From Streptomyces sp. SID9727 (GTDB taxonomy: Bacteria; Actinomycetota; Actinomycetes; Streptomycetales; Streptomycetaceae): 32,618 nucleotides of DNA. Position numbers and translations under genes: made by a program. Below the pieces are notes generated by a model, which did not search any database, was not told the DNA's origin, and worked only from the letters and a program-made list of their open reading frames with translations. The stretch spans positions 1-32,618 of the forward strand of contig NZ_JAAGNI010000123.1 of NCBI RefSeq assembly GCF_010550605.1, written 5' to 3'. Of this stretch, positions 15,773-24,384 are shown in pieces; the first letter of the stretch is position 1, and each line of letters starts with the position of its first letter.

Positions 15773-16535
15773 TTCCCGGGTGCCCACCGTCGTCGTGGAC
15801 GACGTCCACATCACGTACAAGGTCAACGGCGCCCGCACCGGCCGGGGCAGCGCCACCTCCGCGCTGAGCCGGATCGCCTCGCGCCGGCAGGCCCCGGGCG
15901 TACGCGAGGTGCACGCCGTCAGGGGCGTCAGCTTCGCCGCGTACAAGGGGGAGGCGATCGGGCTGATCGGCTCCAACGGCTCGGGCAAGTCCACCCTGCT
16001 GAAGGCCATCGCGGGCCTGCTCCCGACCGCGAAGGGCCGCGTCCACACCCATGGCCAGCCCTCGCTGCTCGGGGTCAACGCCGCCCTGATGAGCGACCTG
16101 ACCGGCGAGCGCAACGTGATGCTCGGCGGCCTCGCCATGGGCATGAGCCGCGAGGAGATCCGGGAGCGCTACGACGGCATCGTGGAGTTCTCCGGCATCA
16201 ACGACAAGGGCGACTTCATCACCCTGCCGATGCGCACGTACTCCTCCGGGATGGGCGCCCGCCTCCGCTTCTCCATCGCCGCCGCCAAGAACCACGACGT
16301 CCTGCTGATCGACGAGGCCCTCTCCACCGGCGACGCCCGCTTCCAGCAACGCAGCAAGGCCAGAATCCTCGAACTGCGCGAACAGGCAGGCACGGTGTTC
16401 CTGGTGAGTCACCACAACAAGTCGATCACCGAAACCTGCGACCGGGCGCTGTGGCTGGAGTCCGGGACCCTCCGCATGGACGGCCCGGCGAAGGACGTCA
16501 TGGCGGAGTACGAACGCTTCACGAAGAAGCGGTAG
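15765..16535 (+). CDS. tagH: ABC exporter ATPase, TagH-like
   Basis: The 256-aa ATPase has Walker A GSNGSGKST (69-77), signature YSSGMGARL (about 159-167), Walker B DVLLIDEALSTGD (about 179-191) and the switch histidine in VSHHN. LLGVNAALMSDLTGERN is characteristic of polysaccharide/teichoic-acid exporter ATPases (TagH, Wzt, RfbB). It stops just after the core domain, so it lacks the C-terminal carbohydrate-binding domain of Wzt-type proteins, as in the short TagH form. The GTG at 15765 overlaps the permease stop (15770-15772) by 8 nt and has GGAGGAGAG upstream, so the two subunits are coupled. A perfect palindromic terminator follows. Confidence 0.9.
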   Translation: MADSRVPTVVVDDVHITYKVNGARTGRGSATSALSRIASRRQAPGVREVHAVRGVSFAAYKGEAIGLIGSNGSGKSTLLKAIAGLLPTAKGRVHTHGQPSLLGVNAALMSDLTGERNVMLGGLAMGMSREEIRERYDGIVEFSGINDKGDFITLPMRTYSSGMGARLRFSIAAAKNHDVLLIDEALSTGDARFQQRSKARILELREQAGTVFLVSHHNKSITETCDRALWLESGTLRMDGPAKDVMAEYERFTKKR

Positions 16536-16549
16536 GCAAAAAAGCTGCC

Positions 16550-16595
16550 CTCATGTCGCCGGGAGGGCTCCATGGAGCCCTCCCGGCGACATGAG
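16550..16595 (+). terminator. Perfect 46-nt palindromic terminator after tagH
   Basis: Positions 16550-16572 are exactly complementary to 16573-16595, giving 23-bp arms with no unpaired loop in the DNA. It starts 15 nt after the tagH stop, preceded by a short A-run (16538-16543), so it could also terminate transcription arriving from the convergent gdh side. Confidence 0.85.
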
Positions 16596-16610
16596 ACCTG
16601 CCGCACTTCC

Positions 16611-16660
16611 CCAGCCCGCCCGGCCACATCCAGCCCGCCCGGCGCTTGAGGGCAAGGGGC
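16611..16660. repeat. Dispersed streptomycete intergenic repeat, copy 1 (degenerate)
   Basis: CCAGCCCGCCCGGC occurs twice (16611-16624 and 16630-16643), the second followed by GCTTGAGGGCAAGGGG. This matches the core of a repeat I recall as common in Streptomyces spacers (CCAGCCCCGCCGGCGTTTGAGG). A fuller copy lies at 25150-25295. Confidence 0.5.
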
Positions 16661-16698
16661 GAGCGGCCACGAACCCGCAGCCGCCCACCCCACCCTCG

Positions 16699-16746
16699 GC
16701 GCAGCCACACCGCGGCGCAGCCACACCGCGGCGCAGCCACACCGCG
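16699..16746. repeat. Three perfect 16-bp tandem repeats
   Basis: GCGCAGCCACACCGCG is repeated exactly three times (16699-16714, 16715-16730, 16731-16746), followed by a partial unit, immediately before the gdh stop codon complement at 16754-16756. Identical copies suggest recent expansion by slippage. It lies in the 3' untranslated region of gdh. Confidence 0.9.
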
Positions 16747-16753
16747 GCGCGGC

Positions 16754-19700
16754 CTAGCCGTGCGTACGCAGCAGCGTCCGCATCGTCCGCATGGCCACCG
16801 AGAGATTCGCCAGGTCGAACGCGTCCGACCCCTGGATCTCCTCCAGCGTCGACCGCGACCGGGCCAGAATCGCCGCGTTCTTCTCCTCCCACGCCTCGAA
16901 CCGCTCCTGCGGCGACGACGACCCGTTGCCCACGCTCAGCACATCGCCCGTCAGCGCCGCGTGCGCCGCGTACAGGTCCTCGCGGATGGAGGCCCGCGCC
17001 ATCGACTGCCACCGGTCCGCCCGCGGCAGCTCGATGATCCGGTCCATCAGCTGCGTGATCCCCAGCCGGTCCGCGAGGTCGTAGTAGACCTCCGCGACGG
17101 CCAGCGGCTCCTTGCCCGTACGGTCCGCGATCGCCACGATGTCGAGCGCGGGGAAGACGGAGGAGAAGCCGGCGACGCGCTGCGCCAGCTCGTCCGGGAC
17201 GCCCGCCTCGGTCAGCTCGTCCAGGATGCCCTGGTACCACTCCTGGTCGGCGCCCTTCAGCATCTTCGGCAGCGCCGCCCAGACCTGCTCGACGCCCTCG
17301 CGGAAGAAGTCGACCGTCTCGGAGATCGCCAGCGGCTGCGGCCGGTTCCCCAGCAGCCAGCGCGAGCCGCGCTCGACCAGCCGCCGCGAGTGCAGCCGCA
17401 CCCGGGTCTGGACGTCGGCGGCGACCTTGTTGTCGAGGGCCTCCACCGCGTCCCAGACCTCACCGAGTCCGAAGATCTCGCGGGCCGCGAACTGCGCCCG
17501 CACGATCTCCTCGATGGAGGCCCCGGTCTCCTCCCGCAGCCGGTGCAGGAAGGTCGAACCACCGCTGTTGACCGTGTCGTTGACCAGCACCGTGGTGATG
17601 ATCTCGCGCCGCAGCGCGTGCGCGTCGACCGCCTCGGCGTAGCGCGTGCGCAGCTGCTCCGGGAAGTAGGCGTGCAGCAGCTTCTGGAGGTGCGGGTCGT
17701 CCGGCAGGCTGGTCCCGATCAGCTCCTGCGCCGCCGTGATCTTCGTGTAGGCGAGCAGCACGGCCAGCTCGGGCTGCGTCAGCCCCTTGCCGGCGTTCAG
17801 CAGCTCGCGGATCTGCCGGTCGTTGGGCAGGAACTCCAGCGCCCGGTCGAGGTAGCCGTCGCGCCCGAGCCGCCGCATGAAGCGCTGCTGGGCGTGGAGC
17901 AGGGACGGCGCCTGGGCGACCGAGTTCGCCAGGGCCGTGTTCTGCGCGTAGTTGTTGCGCAGCACCAGGTGCCCGATCTCGTCGGTCATCTCGGCGAGCA
18001 GCTTGTTGCGCTGCTTGACGGTCATGTCGCCGTCCCGCACCAGCCCGTTGAGCAGGATCTTGATGTTGACCTCGTGGTCGGAGGTGTCCACCCCGGCGCT
18101 GTTGTCGATCGCGTCGGTGTTGATCCGGCCGCCGTCCCGGGCGAACTCGATCCGGCCGAGCTGGGTGGCACCGAGGTTGCCGCCCTCGCCGACGACCTTG
18201 GCGCGCAGGTCGGCTCCGTTGACGCGGATCGCGTCGTTGCCCTTGTCGCCGACGTCCGCGTTCGACTCGGCGGTGGACTTGATGTACGTGCCGATGCCGC
18301 CGTTCCAGAGGAGGTCGACGGGGGCCTTGAGGACGGCCTGCATCAGCTCGGCGGGCGTCATCTTGGTGACCCCGGCCTCGATGCCCAGCGCCTCGCGCAC
18401 GTGGCCGTTGACCGGGATGGACTTGGCGCTGCGCGGGTGGATGCCGCCGCCCGCGGAGATCAGGTCCTTGTCGTAGTCGGCCCAGGAGCTGCGCGGCAGA
18501 TCGAAGAGGCGGCGCCGCTCCGCGTAGGAGGTGGCGGCGTCCGGGTTCGGGTCGATGAAGATGTGCCGGTGGTCGAACGCGGCGACGAGCCTGATGTGCT
18601 CGGAGAGCAGCATGCCGTTGCCGAACACGTCACCGGACATGTCACCGACGCCGACGACGGTGAAGTCCTCGGTCTGGGTGTCGTGGCCGAGCTCCCGGAA
18701 GTGCCGCTTGACGGACTCCCAGGCGCCCCGGGCGGTGATGCCCATGCCCTTGTGGTCGTAACCGGCCGAACCGCCGGAGGCGAACGCGTCCCCGAGCCAG
18801 AAGCCGTACGCGACGGCGACCTCGTTGGCGATGTCGGAGAACTTCGCGGTGCCCTTGTCCGCCGCGACGACCAGGTACGTGTCGTCCTCGTCGTGCCGGA
18901 CGACGTCCTTGGGCGGAACGACCTCGCCGGCCACCATGTTGTCGGTGATGTCGAGGAGCGCCGAGATGAAGGTGCGGTACGCGGCGATGCCCTCGGCCAT
19001 CCAGGCGTCCCGGTCGGACGGGTCGGGCAGCTGCTTGGCGACGAAGCCGCCCTTCGCGCCGACCGGCACGATGACGGTGTTCTTCACCATCTGCGCCTTG
19101 ACCAGGCCCAGGATCTCCGTACGGAAGTCCTCGCGCCGGTCCGACCAGCGCAGGCCACCGCGGGCGACCTTGCCGAAGCGCAGGTGAACGCCCTCCACCC
19201 GCGGCGAGTAGACCCAGATCTCGAATGCCGGGCGGGGCGCGGGCAGGTCCGGGATGGACTGCGGGTCGAACTTCATCGAGACGTACGCGTGCGGCTCGCC
19301 GTCGTCCGCGTGCTGGAAGAAGTTGGTGCGCAGGGTGGCCTTGATGACGGTGAGGAAGGAGCGCAGGATGCGGTCCTCGTCGAGCGAGGCGACCTGGTCG
19401 AGGGCCCCGTCGACCTCTTCGAGGAGCCCGTCGGTCAGCTCCGTGCCCGCGCTCTGGCGGCCCGGGGACATCCGGGCCTCGAAGAGCGAGACGAGCAGCC
19501 GGGTGGTGTGGACGTTGTTCTGGAGGGTGGACTCCATGTAGTCCTGGCTGAACGTGGAGCCGGCCTGGCGCAGGTACTTCGCGTAGGCGCGCAGCACCAT
19601 GGCCTGGCGCCAGTCGAGGCCGGCGCTCAGCACCAGCGCGTTGAAGCCGTCGTTCTCCGCCTCGCCGGTCCACACGGCGGCGAAGGCCTCCTGGAACCGC

Positions 19701-21757
19701 TCGCGCGCACCGTCGGCCAGGTAGCCGTCGTTGGCGGTGGCCCGCGGCATCCGCAGCCCGAAGTCGTAGATCCAGGCGTGCGTACGGTCGGCGCAGCGCA
19801 GCTCGTACGGGCGCTCGTCCACGACCTCGACGCCGAGCCGCTGGAGGGCGGGCAGCACGGCGGACAGCGAGACCTGCTCACCGGTGCGGTAGATCTTGAA
19901 GCGCCGCTCGCCGGGGGCGGCGCCGACCGGCTCGTAGAGGCTGAGCGAGAAGTCCCGCTCGTTCTCCTTGAGCGCTTCGAGGTGGACGAGGTCGGCGACG
20001 GCGGCGCGCGCCGAGTGGTCGGCCTTGTAGCCCTCGGGGAAGGAGTGCCCGTACTGGCGCAGCAGTTCGGCGGCACGCTCCTCGCCGCACTCGGCGTTCA
20101 GCGCCTCCTGGAAGCCGTCGGCCCAGGAGCGGGCGGCCTCGACCAGGCGGGCCTCGATGCGGTCGGCCTCGGCGTCGGTGAGGCTGGGCAGCTCGCTGCC
20201 GGGCGCGACACGGACGACGAAGTGCAGCCGGGAGAGGATCGACTCGGTGTTCCAGGCCGTGAAGTCGACGCTGGTGCCGTTCAGTTCCTCCTTGAGGATG
20301 TCGATCAGCCGCAGCCGCACACCGGTGGTGTAGCGGTCGCGCGGCAGGTAGACGATCGCGGAGTAGTAGCGGCCGTACTCGTCCTGGCGCAGGTAGAGGC
20401 GCAGCCGGCGCCGCTCCTGGAGGTAGAGCACCGAGGTGACGACCGAGCGGAGCTGGTCGACGGGCGTCTGGAACAGCTCGTCGCGGGGGTAGGTCTCCAG
20501 GATCTGGAGCAGGTCGCGGCCGTCGTGGCTGTTGGGCGTGAACCCGGCGCCCTCCAGCACCTCGGCGACCTTGCGGCGGATGACGGGGACCCGGCGCACG
20601 GACTCGGTGTAGGCGGCGGACGAGAAGAGGCCGAGGAAGCGGCGCTCGCCGATGACGTTGCCCTCGGCGTCGAACTTCTTCACGCCGACGTAGTCGAGGT
20701 AGCTGGGGCGGTGCACGGTCGCCCGGCTGTTGGCCTTGGTCAGGACGAGGAGCTTGTGCTCGCGGGCCTTGGCCCGGGCGTCGGCGGGCAGCCGGTCGAA
20801 GGACGGGCTGACGGGGTGCGCCTCGTCCTCGGTGTGGTGCGGGTCGGAGCGCAGGATGCCGAGTCCGGTGCCGGGGACGGCGGCCAGCGAGTCGGTGTCC
20901 TTCAGCTCGTACTCGCGGTAGCCGAGGAAGGTGAAGTGGTCGGCGGCGAGCCAGCGCAGCAGCTCCCTGGCCTCGTTGACCTCGTCGTCGGCGAGGTCGT
21001 CCAGCGGTTCGCCGGGCAGGTCGTCGGCGATCCGGAGCGCCGCGCCGCGCATCTTCTCCCAGTCCTCGACGGTCTCCCGTACGTCGGACAGGACGCGCAG
21101 CAGGTCCGCCTGGATCTGCTTGAGGTCGGCGCGGTCGGTCTCGCGGTCGATCTCGACGTGGATCCAGGACTCCACGAGTGCGTCGTGCGGCAGGCCCGCC
21201 TTGGCGTCCTTGGGCCCCTTGCCGCCGTTCCCGCGGGTGCCGTCGGTCAGGACCTCGACCAGCTTGCCGGTCACATCGCGGCGGACGACGACCTGCGGGT
21301 GGATCACGACGTGGATGCCGCGGCCCTGGCGGGAGAGCTCGTTGGTGACGGAGTCGACCAGGAACGGCATGTCGTCGGTGACGACCTCGACCACGGAGTG
21401 GCTGCACGTCCAGCCGTTCTCCTCGACGGTCGGGGTGTGCACCCGGACGTTCGCCTTGCCCTGGGGGCGCTCCTCGGCCAGCCGGTAGTGGGAGGAGGCG
21501 GAACCGAAGACGTCGATCGGGTCCCGGCCCACGATGTCCTCGGGGGCCGTGTGCAGGTAGTAGCGCTGGAGGTAGGAGAGCAGGACGTCCTGGGAGGAGT
21601 GTTCCTGCCCGGCCCCCGAGCCGCCGGCCCCGGCGGCCGCGACGTGCACCCGGGGGGCACCGCCCGGCCCGCCGACACCACCGCCCGGGCTGTTGTCAGC
21701 TACCTTGGCGGCCCGTGCGAGCAGCTCGGCCTTGGCTTCGTCCAGCTTGGTCTGCAT
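16754..21757 (-). CDS. gdh: Large NAD-dependent glutamate dehydrogenase
   Basis: The 1667-aa protein converts glutamate to 2-oxoglutarate and ammonium with NAD, in the cytoplasm. Its length matches the ~180-kDa bacterial NAD-GDH class first described in Streptomyces clavuligerus. The long N-terminal half carries regulatory ACT-like regions. The catalytic region includes ARGGLRWSDRREDFRTEIL near 862, KAQMVKNTVIVPVGAKGGF near 885-903 (substrate lysines) and GVGDMSGDVFGNGML near 1033 (NAD-binding side). The ATG at 21757 is preceded by CCAGAGGAC. The gene appears monocistronic: it converges on tagH downstream and has its own 392-nt upstream region. No frameshift or missing catalytic residue was noticed. 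Confidence 0.96.
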   Translation of the reverse strand: MQTKLDEAKAELLARAAKVADNSPGGGVGGPGGAPRVHVAAAGAGGSGAGQEHSSQDVLLSYLQRYYLHTAPEDIVGRDPIDVFGSASSHYRLAEERPQGKANVRVHTPTVEENGWTCSHSVVEVVTDDMPFLVDSVTNELSRQGRGIHVVIHPQVVVRRDVTGKLVEVLTDGTRGNGGKGPKDAKAGLPHDALVESWIHVEIDRETDRADLKQIQADLLRVLSDVRETVEDWEKMRGAALRIADDLPGEPLDDLADDEVNEARELLRWLAADHFTFLGYREYELKDTDSLAAVPGTGLGILRSDPHHTEDEAHPVSPSFDRLPADARAKAREHKLLVLTKANSRATVHRPSYLDYVGVKKFDAEGNVIGERRFLGLFSSAAYTESVRRVPVIRRKVAEVLEGAGFTPNSHDGRDLLQILETYPRDELFQTPVDQLRSVVTSVLYLQERRRLRLYLRQDEYGRYYSAIVYLPRDRYTTGVRLRLIDILKEELNGTSVDFTAWNTESILSRLHFVVRVAPGSELPSLTDAEADRIEARLVEAARSWADGFQEALNAECGEERAAELLRQYGHSFPEGYKADHSARAAVADLVHLEALKENERDFSLSLYEPVGAAPGERRFKIYRTGEQVSLSAVLPALQRLGVEVVDERPYELRCADRTHAWIYDFGLRMPRATANDGYLADGARERFQEAFAAVWTGEAENDGFNALVLSAGLDWRQAMVLRAYAKYLRQAGSTFSQDYMESTLQNNVHTTRLLVSLFEARMSPGRQSAGTELTDGLLEEVDGALDQVASLDEDRILRSFLTVIKATLRTNFFQHADDGEPHAYVSMKFDPQSIPDLPAPRPAFEIWVYSPRVEGVHLRFGKVARGGLRWSDRREDFRTEILGLVKAQMVKNTVIVPVGAKGGFVAKQLPDPSDRDAWMAEGIAAYRTFISALLDITDNMVAGEVVPPKDVVRHDEDDTYLVVAADKGTAKFSDIANEVAVAYGFWLGDAFASGGSAGYDHKGMGITARGAWESVKRHFRELGHDTQTEDFTVVGVGDMSGDVFGNGMLLSEHIRLVAAFDHRHIFIDPNPDAATSYAERRRLFDLPRSSWADYDKDLISAGGGIHPRSAKSIPVNGHVREALGIEAGVTKMTPAELMQAVLKAPVDLLWNGGIGTYIKSTAESNADVGDKGNDAIRVNGADLRAKVVGEGGNLGATQLGRIEFARDGGRINTDAIDNSAGVDTSDHEVNIKILLNGLVRDGDMTVKQRNKLLAEMTDEIGHLVLRNNYAQNTALANSVAQAPSLLHAQQRFMRRLGRDGYLDRALEFLPNDRQIRELLNAGKGLTQPELAVLLAYTKITAAQELIGTSLPDDPHLQKLLHAYFPEQLRTRYAEAVDAHALRREIITTVLVNDTVNSGGSTFLHRLREETGASIEEIVRAQFAAREIFGLGEVWDAVEALDNKVAADVQTRVRLHSRRLVERGSRWLLGNRPQPLAISETVDFFREGVEQVWAALPKMLKGADQEWYQGILDELTEAGVPDELAQRVAGFSSVFPALDIVAIADRTGKEPLAVAEVYYDLADRLGITQLMDRIIELPRADRWQSMARASIREDLYAAHAALTGDVLSVGNGSSSPQERFEAWEEKNAAILARSRSTLEEIQGSDAFDLANLSVAMRTMRTLLRTHG

Positions 21758-22149
21758 GTCCTCTGGCTCCTGTCGCGCGCCGTTGCGTGACGTAGGTGAA
21801 AAGGTGGGCGTAACGCCACGACGCGGGGTTTCCGGTCAGGGTCGACGCTATGCCGCGATGAGAGACCGCCGGGACCGTATCGGCCGTTTCCAGCGGCCGG
21901 CCCGGGCGGGAGGGATCAGCCGAGGCAGCCCGGGCACGGTGGCGCTCCGGGCGCGGGCCGGGGGCTTCGCTGCCCCCGAGGCATATCGCGCTGATCACGG
22001 GACCAGGCTATCTCGCCCGCACCGGTGACCGTCACGATCCGGATGTGTACAAAAGAAGGCCGCGGAATTGGACACTATGGACAGCGCGGACGCGCCGGAG
22101 GAAGCCGTCCCCCGGCCACCCGGGGCAGCCACTCGACGAGCGCGACCTG
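21758..22149. other. Intergenic region upstream of gdh
   Basis: No credible gene is present. It contains a 7-bp hairpin (21959-21965 with 21972-21978), a 6-bp hairpin 25 nt past the HAD stop (22110-22115 with 22120-22125; possible weak terminator), and a minus-strand pair TGACGG (22034-22029) / TAGCCT (22010-22005) 18 nt apart that could be the gdh promoter with a ~240-nt leader. A short A/T-rich patch (22043-22080) stands out but has no clear role. Confidence 0.3.
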
Positions 22150-22824
22150 CTACCGGGTCAGCTGCTCGGCGAGCGCGATGGCCTCGGTCAACGTGTCCGC
22201 GACGGGCACACCGGCCTTCTCCAGGCTGGCACGGCTGTGCGAACCGCCCGTGTAGAGGACGGCCTTCGCACCGGCGTGCGCGGCGGCCACGGCGTCGTCC
22301 ACCGCGTCACCTATGACGACCGTGCGCTGCGGGGATATGTCGTCCATCGCGGCGAGATGCCGCTCCATGTACTCCGACTTGCTGCCGCCGGACGGACCGG
22401 TGCGCCCGTCCACACGTACGAAGTGCCGCTCGATGCCGAATCCGCGTACGACGGGAACCAGTTCCTCGTGCCGGTACATGCTCATGATCGACTGGCTGTG
22501 CCCGGTGAGCTGCCACCGGGCCAGGAGTTCGGCGGCCCCGGCGGTCAGCCCGCAGGCGTCGCGCTGCTCGGTGTAGTGCCGGTGGAAGACGCCGTCCATC
22601 CGCTCCCACTCGGCGTCGGTGGGGAGCCTGCCCATCAGCCGCTCGTAGAACCGGGGTATCGGGATGCAGTACATCTCCCGGTACTGCTCCACGGTGATCG
22701 GCGCCACGCCGACCTCGCCGAAGGCTGCGTTGGTCGCGCCGACGACGGCGGTGTTGTCGTCGAGCAGCGTGCCGTTCCAGTCCCAGACCAGATGCGTGCG
22801 GTGGTCCCCCGATGCGATCCCCAT
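22150..22824 (-). CDS. HAD-superfamily hydrolase, phosphoglycolate-phosphatase-like
   Basis: The 224-aa protein has the HAD motifs in order: motif I as DWNGT (15-19), a serine in SIMSMYRHEEL (motif II), a lysine in SGGSKSEYM (motif III) and GDAVDDAVAA (motif IV). A helical cap domain follows motif I. Motif I has Asn where the second, acid-base Asp normally stands (DxD to DxN). The nucleophile Asp15 is intact, so phosphatase activity may be slow or specialised; this DWNGT variant recurs in actinomycete HADs. The ATG at 22824 is chosen because the reading from 22854 begins with TTG and adds nothing conserved. It lies 39 nt after the DUF6912-type gene on the same strand, probably co-transcribed. 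Substrate unknown. Confidence 0.85.
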   Translation of the reverse strand: MGIASGDHRTHLVWDWNGTLLDDNTAVVGATNAAFGEVGVAPITVEQYREMYCIPIPRFYERLMGRLPTDAEWERMDGVFHRHYTEQRDACGLTAGAAELLARWQLTGHSQSIMSMYRHEELVPVVRGFGIERHFVRVDGRTGPSGGSKSEYMERHLAAMDDISPQRTVVIGDAVDDAVAAAHAGAKAVLYTGGSHSRASLEKAGVPVADTLTEAIALAEQLTR

Positions 22825-22863
22825 GCCGGAAAAGGTACTCGCCCCCACTGACAACGACCCCGT

Positions 22864-23370
22864 CTACCCGATCAGCCCGGGGATCTCCTGCACCCCGAAC
22901 CACAGCAGCTCGTGGTCCTCGGCGCCGTCGACGGTGAACTGCGCGTCGTCGTCCCCCAGGTCCGCCGCCCCGAGCGCGGCCGCGGCGGCCGTGACGTCCT
23001 GGTCCGCGTCGTCGGAGTCGACGTGCACCGCGGCGGCCTTGGACAGCGGGACGGCGGACGCGATCACGACCTCGCCGAGCGAGGAGGCGTCCAGGATGTG
23101 GTCCGGGTCGGCGACCGCGTCCCCGTCGGCCACGTCGACGGCGACGACGACGCGGCGCCGCACGGCCTGCGGGTCCCCCGCGATCAGCCGCAGCGAGGCG
23201 GAGGCGGCGCGGTTGAGCGCCGCGTACTCCAGCTCCTCGATGTCGTCGGAGACGTACCACTCGCGCAGCGCCGGGGTGACGGCGTAGGCGGTGAGCGGAC
23301 CGGGCCCCAGCTCACCGGCCCGGTGCGCGGCGGCGAGCCCGGCGAGGGTCAGGGGTACGTACACGCGCAT
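22864..23370 (-). CDS. DUF6912-type conserved protein
   Basis: The 168-aa protein begins MRVYVPLTLAGLAAAHRAGELG and contains AYAVTPALREWYVSDDIEELEY and DDDAQFTVDGAEDHELLWF, a pattern I recognise from the actinobacterial DUF6912 family, of unknown function. It is strongly acidic in its second half, lacks a signal peptide or membrane helix, and is therefore probably cytoplasmic. The ATG at 23370-23368 is chosen because similarity starts there; the open frame to 23475 is low-complexity. It is likely co-transcribed with the HAD gene 39 nt downstream. No catalytic motif is visible. Confidence 0.8.
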   Translation of the reverse strand: MRVYVPLTLAGLAAAHRAGELGPGPLTAYAVTPALREWYVSDDIEELEYAALNRAASASLRLIAGDPQAVRRRVVVAVDVADGDAVADPDHILDASSLGEVVIASAVPLSKAAAVHVDSDDADQDVTAAAAALGAADLGDDDAQFTVDGAEDHELLWFGVQEIPGLIG

Positions 23371-23568
23371 GGGCTCGGCCGCTTTCGTAGTCGGAGACGC
23401 CCTCAGGATACGTGCGGCATCCCCCTTTGGGGTTACGCGCACACCCCCGCCCCCGTCCACCCGGCGACGCGCCACTCACCCCCGCGCCCCGCACCGCGCC
23501 CGGCTCCCCCGCCGTCCCGCCACCCGGACAGGTGAACCCCACCGCCCACCGGCCCCTCCTCCCGACAG

Positions 23569-23597
23569 TTGCGACAAATCCGACTCCCCCGTAGAAG
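23569..23597 (+). promoter_or_regulatory. Promoter of the Rv3235-family gene
   Basis: TTGCGA (23569-23574) and TAGAAG (23592-23597) with a 17-nt spacer form one of the best vegetative promoter matches in the window. The predicted ~50-nt leader contains a small hairpin (GCCCGG 23617-23622 with CCGGGC 23628-23633) and GGGGGCGACAG before the ATG at 23656. The opposite-strand promoter of the DUF6912-type gene in 23371-23568 was not resolved. Confidence 0.55.
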
Positions 23598-23655
23598 ATC
23601 CCCAACAGAAGTTACCGCCCGGTAAAGCCGGGCCTCTGGAGCACGGGGGCGACAG

Positions 23656-24075
23656 ATGACCACGAACAGGACCCGGCCCGCAGGACGCCGCGACACCCGC
23701 AGGCCCGAAGCCGTACCCGCCCAGCGCCACCGCGTCCCGAGGCGCATGCGCCCCCACCACTGGTTCGCGGAACGCCTGCTCGCGGTCCTGAGCGGCCAGC
23801 GCCCGGTCCACTGGATGCTGGGCCACACCATCGGCGACGCCTACGACCAACTGGCCGAACTGGCCCCCACGACCCCCTTGCGCACCCGGGGCACCCGCCC
23901 GGTCATCCGCATGTGCCGAGGCGCCCAGCCGGCCCCCGGCGTGGTGGAGGCGTGCGCGAGCATCGCCGCAGGCGAGGAGGTCCGAGCCATGGCCTTCCGC
24001 CTGGAGCAGGGCCCGGACCTCCGCTGGCGCTGCGCGGCGGTGGAACTGGGCAACACCCCGGTGCGAACGCGATGA
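23656..24075 (+). CDS. Rv3235-family protein
   Basis: The 139-aa basic protein has an unstructured, Arg/Pro-rich N-terminus of about 30 residues, followed by HHWFAERLLAVLSGQRPVHWMLGHTIGDAYDQL, the recognisable core of the Rv3235 family found near secA in actinobacteria. The function of the family is not known to me. A compact alpha/beta domain of about 95 residues ends in LEQGPDLRWRCAAVELG. No signal peptide or membrane segment is present. Its position upstream of, and facing, secA is shared by several actinomycetes, which hints at a link with secretion but proves nothing. A hairpin terminator lies 20 nt downstream. Confidence 0.82.
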   Translation: MTTNRTRPAGRRDTRRPEAVPAQRHRVPRRMRPHHWFAERLLAVLSGQRPVHWMLGHTIGDAYDQLAELAPTTPLRTRGTRPVIRMCRGAQPAPGVVEACASIAAGEEVRAMAFRLEQGPDLRWRCAAVELGNTPVRTR

Positions 24076-24094
24076 GGGCGCACGAGGGGCTGGG

Positions 24095-24123
24095 CCGGGG
24101 CCCACCGGACCCACGGGCCCCGG
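24095..24123 (+). terminator. Terminator of the Rv3235-family gene
   Basis: CCGGGGCCC (24095-24103) pairs with GGGCCCCGG (24115-24123) around an 11-nt loop, 20 nt after the stop. Confidence 0.6.
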
Positions 24124-24210
24124 GGCCCGGCCGGCGGCGGCGGCGGCGTACGAGCACACCGGGGGACGACGGGAAAGCCCGGCCGCGGAACGCGCAGAGG
24201 AGGCGCTGAC

Positions 24211-24249
24211 CGCGGCGTGCACGACAGCGGCGGTGGCCTGCACGCCGCG
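24211..24249. other. 11-bp hairpin in the spacer before the 160-aa gene
   Basis: CGCGGCGTGCA (24211-24221) is exactly complementary to TGCACGCCGCG (24239-24249). A second inverted repeat, CCGGACGGCC (24278-24287) with GGCCGTCCGG (24340-24349), encloses 52 nt and overlaps the candidate promoter of the next gene. The roles are unknown; apart from these the 24124-24384 spacer shows nothing. Confidence 0.45.
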
Positions 24250-24326
24250 TCGCCGATGTCGGGGGGTCCGCGACTGACCGGACGGCCCGAGAGCGCAGGG
24301 AGGCGGTGAGGGCCGCAGGGCGGGCC

Positions 24327-24355
24327 TTGTGGGCTGTCAGGCCGTCCGGCATGAT
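24327..24355 (+). promoter_or_regulatory. Candidate promoter of the 160-aa hypothetical gene
   Basis: TTGTGG (24327-24332) and CATGAT (24350-24355) are 17 nt apart and would give a ~23-nt leader containing GAAAGG before the ATG at 24385. The -10 box abuts the right arm of the inverted repeat 24340-24349. Confidence 0.35.
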
Positions 24356-24384
24356 CGCGAGCATGATGACCGACCGAAAGGCCC

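Noticed and set aside
16699..16746. CRISPR-like array
   Set aside because: The repeats are contiguous, with no spacers and only 16 bp long; no cas genes are present.
16646..21790. A 1714-codon open frame on the plus strand opposite gdh
   Set aside because: It mirrors the gdh codon bias in the antisense frame; the translation is low-complexity (Arg/Val/Gly/Asp-rich) with no recognisable family, whereas the minus strand encodes a complete NAD-GDH.
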